Origin: KBS50 sp042434095 | GTDB taxonomy: Bacteria > Actinomycetota > Actinomycetes > Mycobacteriales > Micromonosporaceae | Length of the DNA stretch: 64,000 bases | Assembly (NCBI RefSeq): GCF_042434095.1 | Contig: NZ_JBHLUE010000004.1 | Coordinates: 744,001-808,000, forward strand | Reading direction: 5' to 3' | Shown: one piece after another, positions 57,802 through 64,000 of the stretch | How the letters are laid out: each line of letters begins with the position of its first letter | Position numbering within the stretch: position 1 is the stretch's first letter | The notes under the pieces: generated by a model | The model's input: the letters and a program-made list of their open reading frames with translations, nothing else | Told to the model about the DNA's origin: nothing | Database searches by the model: none | Translations under genes and position numbers: made by a program

Positions 57802-59514
57802 TCAGTCGGCGATCGAGCGGCTCCAGCCGGTCGTCGCGGCGGCCCGCAACTCGGCCGGCGAGGTCGGCCGGGCCTGCCGCTCGGCCGCGCGCTGCTCCCG
57901 CGTCTGCTCGCGCCGCTTCCGCCACCAGGAGCGGATCCGGTTCGCCCAGAGCCAGCTGCCCAGCAGGCTCGCCCCGAGCAGGCCGCCGAGCAGCCCCACC
58001 GACTTCATGATCGCGTCGATGACCAGGGTCCGGCCCGAGTCCCGGTCGACGAAGTACGCGCCGACGGCCAGGCCGGCGCCGGCGAGCAGCAGCACGGCGC
58101 CCAGCACGAGCGGCCAGCGGTCGCGCCGCCGCTCGGTCCAGCTGCGCAGGTAGGGAAAGGCGATGAGGAACACCGGGACCACGGCGAACAGGCCGGCCAC
58201 CAGGTAGACCGAGGCGAACTTCGGGTCCCACATGGACAGCGGCTTCGGCTCGGTCGGCACCTGCGTCGTGTTCACGCCGAGGAAGGCGATCACGAAGCCC
58301 ACCGACACACCGATCAGGCTCAGCACGCCGGCGGCGAATGCGTTCCACTTCTGGCGCCCGTCGTCCCGCCGGCGCTCCCGGACGTCGATCGCGGTGATCT
58401 CCGACCGGAGGCTGCCGCTCAGCTGGCCGAACATCTGACTCAACGCCTGCGCCTGCCCCGAGAGGTCCATGGCCTCGTACAGCGCCGTATGAAACGTCTC
58501 GATGCGCATGAGCGGAAATTCGACGCTGAACGTAAGGTCGAATTCCAGATTGCCGAGCTTGTCGGCGAGCGCCTCCAGCGCGTCCCGCGTCTGGACGCCG
58601 ACCTCCTGGGCCTGCTCGGTCAGCCGGAATTTGCGCACCTGCCGGTACGAGTCGCGCCAGATCTGCCGGAAGGTGGTCGCGGTTCCCACCGCGTGCACGG
58701 TGGAGAGATAAATGCTGTCCTCGACCTGCACCTGGTGATTCCACAGCAGGCTCACGTACGGCGTCACCACGCCCATCAACGACCGGTCGTCACGGGTCAG
58801 ATTCAGCTGCTCCGGTCGTTGCGGCCGGGAGAACTCCTCGCTGTACGGCGGCGTTTCCCGGTACACGATTTCGTTGACCACATCGTCGTCCGGCTGCTCG
58901 GACGGCTCTCCGCGGGGGCCGACGAACACCAGCTGATGGCGCTCCGGCAGCAGCACGTTCGCCGCCTGGTTGAGGGCCTCGCGATCCCGGTCCGGGCGCC
59001 GGCGCGGCGTCGGGTCCGGCAGCGTCCGGTGGATGTGCTCGGCCAGCGGGATCCGCTCCCCCGTGCCGGAGCGCACCGTGATGTCGCCGCGGATGCACTG
59101 CTCGAGGACGGCCGTGATGGCCCGTACGCCCGCCGCCTTTTCCGGCCCGACGAGCGATTCGGTGGCGAAGCTGAACAGGGCCGCCACCACGACCTGGTTG
59201 GACGGCAGGGCGAAGATCATCGCTTCGGACTTCGTGAACGTCACCCCGGCCGGCGGCTGGGGCAGGGCGAGACTCTTGGCCACGGCGTCGCCGCCGAACG
59301 GCTCGTTCGACAGCAACCGCGGCAACTGCTCGCGATACAGCTTGTAATCCTCACTGAGCGGGCCGAGGTCGAGCGCCGGTGACAGGTCGCGGACGCGGTC
59401 CCCGGAATAGTGCCACGGCACGGAGTAGATGCTGATGACCCGCACGGCGCAGCCGTCGGTCACCGTCCCGGCCAGCCCTTGAGGATGCGGGTTCACGACT
59501 TCTTCAACCGGCAC
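57802..59514 (-). CDS. Large membrane protein of unknown function
   Basis: 570 residues from GTG 59514. A soluble amino-terminal part (about 1-385) contains VRVISIYSVPWHYSGDRVRD, SEAMIFALPSNQVVVAALFS and FEFPLMR-type strands (TFSVEFPLMRIETFHTALYE). Four transmembrane helices follow (about 390-530), and an Arg-rich cytoplasmic tail ends the protein. The first part is less GC-biased than its neighbours, which may hint at recent acquisition. No family was recognised. It converges on the toxin-type cassette, 32 bp away. Confidence 0.8.
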   Translation of the reverse strand: MPVEEVVNPHPQGLAGTVTDGCAVRVISIYSVPWHYSGDRVRDLSPALDLGPLSEDYKLYREQLPRLLSNEPFGGDAVAKSLALPQPPAGVTFTKSEAMIFALPSNQVVVAALFSFATESLVGPEKAAGVRAITAVLEQCIRGDITVRSGTGERIPLAEHIHRTLPDPTPRRRPDRDREALNQAANVLLPERHQLVFVGPRGEPSEQPDDDVVNEIVYRETPPYSEEFSRPQRPEQLNLTRDDRSLMGVVTPYVSLLWNHQVQVEDSIYLSTVHAVGTATTFRQIWRDSYRQVRKFRLTEQAQEVGVQTRDALEALADKLGNLEFDLTFSVEFPLMRIETFHTALYEAMDLSGQAQALSQMFGQLSGSLRSEITAIDVRERRRDDGRQKWNAFAAGVLSLIGVSVGFVIAFLGVNTTQVPTEPKPLSMWDPKFASVYLVAGLFAVVPVFLIAFPYLRSWTERRRDRWPLVLGAVLLLAGAGLAVGAYFVDRDSGRTLVIDAIMKSVGLLGGLLGASLLGSWLWANRIRSWWRKRREQTREQRAAERQARPTSPAELRAAATTGWSRSIAD

Positions 59515-59785
59515 TGGCGATCATCCTTCGCAAGCATGGACATTGCCTGTTCTGGATTTCTACCGTCCGCGTGCGGTGGCTGAATCCCCTGAAAGGTCAG
59601 ATGGATTCCCGTAACGGCGCGCGACCCCGGACGTGCCGTACCGTCGCCGCAGGTCCGCGTCGTGCGACCGGCCTCGGTGCTTCGGTCATTTCACTGTCGG
59701 CATCACGACGCTGCCACCGTTCGATTCCGGCCCGTCACCCAGCGCAGTTCGGATTCCGCCGTTCCCCTGCCCCGGTCGCCTTTCC

Positions 59786-60442
59786 CTACCGCGGGTCGTT
59801 CTCCGCCAATTCCTGGCGGGCCGCCTCGATCCAGCGCAGGATCCCGGACGCGCCGCACGCCTCCGCCTCGGCGGTCGCCTCGGCCAGCAGCGTGCCAGCC
59901 CCCTCCCGGTCGCCGGACTCGGCGGCCAGCTCGGCGAGGGCGAGGAGCGCGGCGGCCACCCCGGCCCGGAAACCGGCGGCGCGGCGCAGCTCCAGCGACT
60001 CGGTCAGCCGCTGCCGGGCCAGGTCCCGGTCGCCGGCCTCCATGGCCGCGAAGCCGAGGTGCCGCACCGCGTACGAGCGGGTGATGTCGTCCCCGGCCTC
60101 GCGGGCGAGGTCGTACGACCGTTGCAGCGACGGCACCGCGGTGGTCCCGTCGCCGCGGATGACCTGGTGGTACGTGCCCACCCAGAACAGGGCCTCGGCC
60201 TCGCCGCGGGTGTCGCCGAGCCGCCGGTACAGCTCGACGGCGCGCTCGAACTGGCCCAGTTCCGCCGGGTCCTCCTGCTGATCTGCGAGGAACCGGGCGT
60301 GCGCGATGCGGCCCCGGGCCAGGGCCAGATCCGCCTCCACGCCGTCCAGGTCGGTCTGCGCAGCGGTGAGCGCCGCGGCGTCCCCGCCGAAGACGGCCGT
60401 CTCGTAGAGTTCCTTGGCCCGGTGCAGTCGATCATCCCCCAT
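59786..60442 (-). CDS. TPR-like helical repeat protein
   Basis: 218 residues, all helical. ELGQFERAVELYRRLGDTRG, AVPSLQRSYDLAREAGDDIT and LARQRLTESLELRRAAGFRA follow the 34-residue tetratricopeptide rhythm. No signal peptide. ATG 60442 has only a weak ribosome binding site. It lies 56 bp downstream of the membrane-anchored HTH gene and is probably in the same unit. TPR proteins act as adaptors; the partner is unknown. Confidence 0.82.
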   Translation of the reverse strand: MGDDRLHRAKELYETAVFGGDAAALTAAQTDLDGVEADLALARGRIAHARFLADQQEDPAELGQFERAVELYRRLGDTRGEAEALFWVGTYHQVIRGDGTTAVPSLQRSYDLAREAGDDITRSYAVRHLGFAAMEAGDRDLARQRLTESLELRRAAGFRAGVAAALLALAELAAESGDREGAGTLLAEATAEAEACGASGILRWIEAARQELAENDPR

Positions 60443-60498
60443 GCCCGTGGACGATACGCGCTCACCGCCGCACCCGGTGTCCCCACCGGATCGCGGAT

Positions 60499-61434
60499 TC
60501 AGACCCCCGGCCGGAGAACCTCGCACGGGGAGTCGGCGGTGGCCAGCGTGCTGCGGTTGTCGGCCGTGCTTATCTCGACGGCCACCGAGACGCATCCGCC
60601 GGTGGTCTTCAGGACGTTGCCGAACACGCTGTAAACCTGATGCTTGACCAGGTACGGGTAGTCGAACCGGCTGACCGCCCGATCGGCCGGGCGGGTGATG
60701 CGCAGCCGGATCGTCACGCCCATCGGCACCCGCTCGGTGGACACGAACAGCGGCCAGGCTGCCTGGCAATGCGGCGAGTACCGCAACGTCAGGGCCCCGT
60801 ACGGCGGCCGCCCCGCCGTCCGGTCCGGGACTTGGACGGTCCGCGCGCTGATGGCGTCGACCTGGCAGTGCTGCTCCTGTGGATCCGCCCCGTCCGGGGC
60901 GGACCAGGGGGCCGGCGGGGCCGCCGGCTCGGCCGCCCGACGCGGCGGGAGCGCCCCGGTGACCAGCCCGATGGCCGCGATGGTCGCCAGCGTCGCGAGG
61001 CCGCCCGCGGCGACCAGGGCCCACCGCGGCAGCCGGCGTCGCCGGTCCGGCCCGACGGGCGGTTCGGCGGTGGCCAGCGGTTGGGCGGTGCCCGGCGGTT
61101 GGGCGGTGCCCCGCGGTTGGGCGGTGGCCGGCGGTTGGGCGGTGCCCGGCTCGGCCCCCTGGGACAACGCGTTCTCCCGATGCCAGCGCTCCGCCCAGGC
61201 CTCCTCATCGCCGCCGCAGGCCCGGACGAACGCCAGGGTCAGCTCCCGGGACGGCAGCCGACCGCCGGAGAGCACACTGGACAGTGCCGTGTGCGAATAG
61301 TGGGCCGTCGCAGACATCTTCCGTAGTGACGGTTGGCCGGCCTCCCGCCGCAGCCGGGCCAGCTCCGCGACGAACTCGCCGAGCCGGGCGTCGGCTGAGG
61401 TCAGGTCGCTGACTTTCCCGTTCTGACCGGACAC
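60499..61434 (-). CDS. Membrane-anchored HTH protein with DUF2690
   Basis: 311 residues from GTG 61434, with GGGAGGG just upstream. An XRE-type helix-turn-helix (about 15-85, FVAELARLRREAGQPSLRKM, THTALSSVLSG-like) is followed by imperfect TAQPPG repeats (about 95-130), one transmembrane helix (about 138-160) and a DUF2690-type outer domain with HCQVDAISARTVQVP and LTLRYSPHCQAAWPLF. A cytoplasmic DNA-binding part linked to an outer domain suggests one-component sensing across the membrane. Confidence 0.85.
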   Translation of the reverse strand: MSGQNGKVSDLTSADARLGEFVAELARLRREAGQPSLRKMSATAHYSHTALSSVLSGGRLPSRELTLAFVRACGGDEEAWAERWHRENALSQGAEPGTAQPPATAQPRGTAQPPGTAQPLATAEPPVGPDRRRRLPRWALVAAGGLATLATIAAIGLVTGALPPRRAAEPAAPPAPWSAPDGADPQEQHCQVDAISARTVQVPDRTAGRPPYGALTLRYSPHCQAAWPLFVSTERVPMGVTIRLRITRPADRAVSRFDYPYLVKHQVYSVFGNVLKTTGGCVSVAVEISTADNRSTLATADSPCEVLRPGV

Positions 61435-61597
61435 GTGCCCTCCCTGGCGCGGAAAAACCTGGTGTCAACGCCCGTCAAGACGGTGCTTTACAAGCGGCCG
61501 CACGGACAGGATCGGTGCTGCGGAGGGACGGCCGCTCAATAGTTCCCTCTCAATATGATCTCACAGCGCTCCCCCACCCCCAGCACAGGAGGATGGT

Positions 61598-62395
61598 GTG
61601 AACCACCCCCACGACAGAAAGGCCCGGTGGGCACTGCCCCGACTCGTCCGCGGACTGCTCGCGGCCGGCGCCGTCACGGCGGCGTTGCTGGCCGCTACGG
61701 CCACGGCATCGTACGCGGGAATCTCCGGCTACAGCGTCACCGGCACCGGCGGCGCCGGTCTGGCCGTGCGGACCAGCCCGTACGACGCCGGGGCGTCGGC
61801 GGTGGCCGTCCTGGCCGACGGCGCCGGATTCACCACCGAATGCGCGGTGCACGGCCGGGACGTCTACGGCAACTCGGTCTGGCACCAGATCAGCTCGCCC
61901 GCCAGCGGCTGGATCAGCGACTACTACACCAACACCCCGGGCTTCAACCAGTACATCCCGGGCGAGCCGGAATGCGGCGGCGGGCCACCCACCGGCAGCC
62001 GCGAGGACCGGGCGATGGCCTGGGCGCGGTCGGTCCTCGGCCAGGCGTACACGAACGGCGACCTGGGCGACTCCAACCACGCCTGGGACGGCTGGTGCGA
62101 CAACTTCGTCGGGCACGCGTACGGCCGGGCGGCCAGCGGCTACGCCACCGCGCTGACGCACTACAACTCGCTGAACGGCCGGGGCATGATCCACACCACC
62201 GGCACCCCGCCGGCCGGCGCGCTGGTCTTCTTCAACGGCGCCGCCATCAACGGCTACGCCGGGCACGTGATGCTCTCCGAGGGCAACGGCAGCTATCTCA
62301 CCTCGGCGCCCACCGTCCGGCGGGTCTCGCTCAGCTGGCCGGGCGCGCCGTACCTGGGCTGGTCGTACGCCGACCCGGAGTGGCCCGGGCGGTGA
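61598..62395 (+). CDS. Secreted SH3/CHAP-type hydrolase
   Basis: 265 residues from GTG 61598, with AGGAGG 4 nt upstream. The signal segment ends near residue 40 (TATASYAG). An SH3-like domain (about 42-120, SVTGTGGAGLAVRTSPYDAG, SGWISDYYTN) is followed by a CHAP/NlpC-like domain with the Cys in WDGWCDNFVGHAYG and the His in NGYAGHVMLSEG, the expected Cys-His pair. It probably cuts peptidoglycan stem peptides. It overlaps the next gene (GTGA). Confidence 0.87.
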   Translation: MNHPHDRKARWALPRLVRGLLAAGAVTAALLAATATASYAGISGYSVTGTGGAGLAVRTSPYDAGASAVAVLADGAGFTTECAVHGRDVYGNSVWHQISSPASGWISDYYTNTPGFNQYIPGEPECGGGPPTGSREDRAMAWARSVLGQAYTNGDLGDSNHAWDGWCDNFVGHAYGRAASGYATALTHYNSLNGRGMIHTTGTPPAGALVFFNGAAINGYAGHVMLSEGNGSYLTSAPTVRRVSLSWPGAPYLGWSYADPEWPGR

Positions 62396-62661
62396 CGGCC
62401 ATGCGCGCCGACCAGCCCGTTCGCTCGCCCGCACGGACCCCGCGCCGAGCCGGCGCCCGGCTGGCGCTCGGCCTGGCCCTGCTCGCCGTGTCCGGCGCGG
62501 TCACCGTGGCCGTCCCCGGCGCCGTCCGGGCGGCTCCGCTCCCCCGCCCGGCCATCCCCCCGGCCAGCATCGGCGGCTCGGCCGCCGGCGCCAGCGGCCA
62601 CGCGGCGGACGGCTGGATCTCCACCATCCACGACGTCAAATCCCTGGTCGGCCCCTGCTAG
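62392..62661 (+). CDS. Short secreted peptide coupled to the CHAP hydrolase
   Basis: 89 residues from GTG 62392, overlapping the CHAP-gene stop. A strong signal peptide (about 25-50, ARLALGLALLAVSGAVTVAV and AVRAAP) leaves a mature part of about 40 residues (PRPAIPPASIGGSAAGASGH, DGWISTIHDVKSLVGPC) with a single Cys as the last residue. No known family. A perfect terminator hairpin begins 20 bp later, supporting this as the last gene of the unit. Confidence 0.62.
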   Translation: MTAMRADQPVRSPARTPRRAGARLALGLALLAVSGAVTVAVPGAVRAAPLPRPAIPPASIGGSAAGASGHAADGWISTIHDVKSLVGPC

Positions 62662-62680
62662 ACGGGACCGGGCCGACCGG

Positions 62681-62722
62681 GCCGGCGCGTGGGGAAGGAC
62701 CGCCCCTTCCCCACGCGCCGGC
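62681..62722 (+). terminator. Perfect hairpin terminator of the CHAP operon
   Basis: 18-bp perfect stem (62681-62698 with 62705-62722) with a 6-nt loop, 19 bp after the peptide gene's stop. Confidence 0.88.
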
Positions 62723-62824
62723 TGGCGCGACGGCAGTGAGCACTTTTCGGGTACGGCCGGATCGTTCCGCCGGCTCAACTGTTGTCCCGGTGCTTCCGAC
62801 CGATTCTCGGCTAGGGTCTCGGGC

Positions 62825-63397
62825 ATGGTCGGACCTCAGGCTGCCGTGACGTATCTGCTGGTCGACGGCGAGAACATCGACGCCACGCTCGGCGGGCAGG
62901 TGCTGGAGCACCGGCCGAACCCGGAGGAGCGGCCGCGCTGGGAGCGGCTGCGGCAGTTCGCCCAGGAGACCTGGGGGCAGCCGGTGCGGGCGCTGTTCTT
63001 CCTGAACGCCACCTCCGGGGTGCTGCCCACCCCGTTCGTCCGGGCCCTGCTGGCGCTGAACTACCGGCCGATCGCGCTGACCGGCTCGCCGGGGCAGAAG
63101 GTCGTCGACATCGGCATCCAGCGCACCCTGCAGGCGATCGTCAACCGGCCTGGGGACGTGCTGCTGGCCAGCCACGACGGCGACTTCATCCCGCAGATCC
63201 GCAATGTGCTGGGCGACGGCCGGCGGGTGGGCCTGATCGGCTTTCCCGAGTTCTTCAACGCCGGCTTCACCAACCTGGTGGACGGCGGGCTGGAGCTGTT
63301 CGACCTGGAGGAGGACGCGCACTGCTTCACCAGCCCGCTTCCCCGGGTACGGATCATCTCGGTCGACGACTTCGACCCGGAGCGCTTCCTGGCCTGA
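62825..63397 (+). CDS. NYN-domain (PIN-like) protein
   Basis: 190 residues. YLLVDGENIDATLGG (Asp14), GQKVVDIGIQRTLQAI and LLASHDGDFIPQIRNVLGDG supply the acidic residues of the NYN/LabA (DUF88) nuclease site in the usual order. Such proteins are metal-dependent RNases or RNA-binding regulators. The ATG at 62825 directly precedes the first strand. It converges on the 63419 gene with 21 bp between the stops. Confidence 0.92.
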   Translation: MVGPQAAVTYLLVDGENIDATLGGQVLEHRPNPEERPRWERLRQFAQETWGQPVRALFFLNATSGVLPTPFVRALLALNYRPIALTGSPGQKVVDIGIQRTLQAIVNRPGDVLLASHDGDFIPQIRNVLGDGRRVGLIGFPEFFNAGFTNLVDGGLELFDLEEDAHCFTSPLPRVRIISVDDFDPERFLA

Positions 63398-63418
63398 TCC
63401 CGCCCGGCCCCGGCCACC

Positions 63419-63982
63419 TCAGGCCCCCGACCCGACTCCTTGCATCGCGGAGTCGGCCGCGGCGGCTGAGTCGGCCGCGGCGGCCGCGAGCTTCTCGGTG
63501 GCGGGCTTCTCGGTGGTGGCGAGCTCCTCGGTAGTGGCGGGCTCCTCGGTGGTGGCGGGCTTCTCGGTGGTGGCGGGCTTCTCGGTGGTGGCGGGCTTCT
63601 CGGTGGTGGCGGGCTTCTCGGTGGTGGCGCGGCCGAGGACGTGGTCGGCGAGCTGGTAGTTGTGGTGCCGGGCGTGGTTCGTCCGGCCCGTCAGCAGCGA
63701 CTCGGCCAGATCCCGGGCCGCGGCCGCGAACGGCTCCTCGGCCAGCGCGTCGATCAGCTCGTCATACCAGCCCCAGACCCGCAGCTGGTCGTCGCCGGCG
63801 TCGTGGTAGCGACTGCGGTCGAACGTCAGGTGCGGGTACTGCTCCTCGATGGTCTGCTCCGACCCCGCCTTGGCCCGCAGCACGGAATCGCGGACGACCA
63901 GCAACCCGGAGATGTCCTCGGGATCGTCCTCCGGTCGGTCCGGCCGGAACAGCACGAACGTCTCCATCCGCCGCATGCTCAT
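63419..63982 (-). CDS. Unknown protein with ATTEKP repeat tail
   Basis: 187 residues from ATG 63982; in-frame ATGs at 63976 and 63967 are alternatives. The first ~115 residues are folded (METFVLFRPDRPEDDPEDIS, FDRSRYHDAGDDQLRVWGWY, RTNHARHHNYQLADHVLGRA). The tail holds about eight ATTEKP repeats encoded by an 18-bp tandem repeat, then an Ala-rich end. No signal peptide. Function unknown. Confidence 0.78.
   Translation of the reverse strand: MSMRRMETFVLFRPDRPEDDPEDISGLLVVRDSVLRAKAGSEQTIEEQYPHLTFDRSRYHDAGDDQLRVWGWYDELIDALAEEPFAAAARDLAESLLTGRTNHARHHNYQLADHVLGRATTEKPATTEKPATTEKPATTEKPATTEEPATTEELATTEKPATEKLAAAAADSAAAADSAMQGVGSGA
63501..63626. repeat. 18-bp tandem repeat, seven copies
   Basis: GCGGGCTTCTCGGTGGTG and variants start every 18 bp from 63501. 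The in-frame unit encodes ATTEKP on the minus strand, so copy-number change would alter only tail length. Confidence 0.9.
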
Positions 63983-64000
63983 GGCGGACAGGCGGCGCCC

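Noticed and set aside
20281..63626. Tandem repeats considered as CRISPR arrays
   Set aside because: All repeat blocks are head-to-tail units without unique spacers, and no cas genes are present.
1..64000. Search for tRNA, rRNA, insertion sequences and attachment sites
   Set aside because: No cloverleaf with CCA-end, ribosomal sequence, transposase, integrase or target-site duplication was recognised in either strand.

Overview
This is a high-GC actinobacterial chromosome segment, most likely from the family Micromonosporaceae (Micromonospora or a close relative). That call rests on several things seen here: a strong third-position GC bias; frequent GTG starts and 4-nt ATGA/GTGA stop-start overlaps; DUF5753/DUF397 regulator pairs; CBM2-bearing secreted hydrolases; a CebR/CelR-type operator; and short dispersed palindromic elements around AAGGAAGGGCCCCTTCTTA. 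There are no rRNA or tRNA genes, no insertion sequences, no CRISPR array and no phage block. It reads as an ordinary chromosomal arm rather than an island.

Layout. 1-5.7 kb: the amino-terminal part of cytochrome c oxidase subunit I (ctaD, cut by the window edge), an FAD monooxygenase, a GH12-CBM2 endoglucanase behind a CebR-like operator, an orphan DUF5753 regulator and an aldo/keto reductase. 6-11 kb: a small beta-rich protein, an expansin-like protein with CBM2, a Tat-exported amidase, a Band 7 membrane protein with a small membrane partner, and a secreted protein. 11.4-20 kb: an overlapping gene set for a small Cys/His protein and a zinc-ribbon-like protein, an ArsR-type regulator coupled to an MFS exporter, a GNAT, a DUF5753-DUF397 pair, a pentapeptide-repeat protein and a HesB-like protein. 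20.4-31 kb: an aquaporin, then a glycolate/glyoxylate operon (malate synthase A, glcD, glcE, glcF, LctP-family permease), then a DacB-type PBP. 31-41.8 kb: a large membrane protein with a lipase-like motif, a DivIVA-like/Cys-His pair, and a two-component system divergent from an ABC exporter, a YqeB-like protein and two MT0933-type small proteins. 41.9-55 kb: membrane protein, TipAS-type MerR regulator, F420/FMN enzyme, serine hydrolase, LtrA, M15 peptidase, Pro/Gly-rich protein, STAS and GAF-ANTAR regulators, a second aldo/keto reductase, SGNH esterase and beta-helix lipoprotein. 55-64 kb: an EspC-like/polymorphic-toxin-like/partner trio behind two perfect DnaA boxes, a large unknown membrane protein, a TPR protein, a membrane-anchored HTH protein, a CHAP/SH3 hydrolase coupled to a tiny secreted peptide, a NYN-domain nuclease and a repeat-tailed protein.

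How the genes work together. The clearest pathway is glycolate use: the permease imports glycolate or lactate, GlcDEF oxidises glycolate to glyoxylate, and malate synthase joins glyoxylate to acetyl-CoA. The GH12 enzyme and the expansin both carry CBM2 and suit attack on plant cell walls. Several secreted enzymes (amidase, DacB, M15, CHAP) act on peptidoglycan. The histidine kinase/response regulator pair probably controls the divergent ABC exporter, with paired GACCAARGTCGA sites between them.

The most unusual signals are: a ~53-bp element found four times, always directly 3' of a stop codon and always in the same orientation to the gene; a 29-bp triplication that inserts two 9-codon ORFs between glcE and glcF; two paralogous small proteins sharing a C-x9-C-x5-H-x3-C pattern; and the EspC-like toxin-type trio. 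All calls come from reading the sequence; no database search was run.
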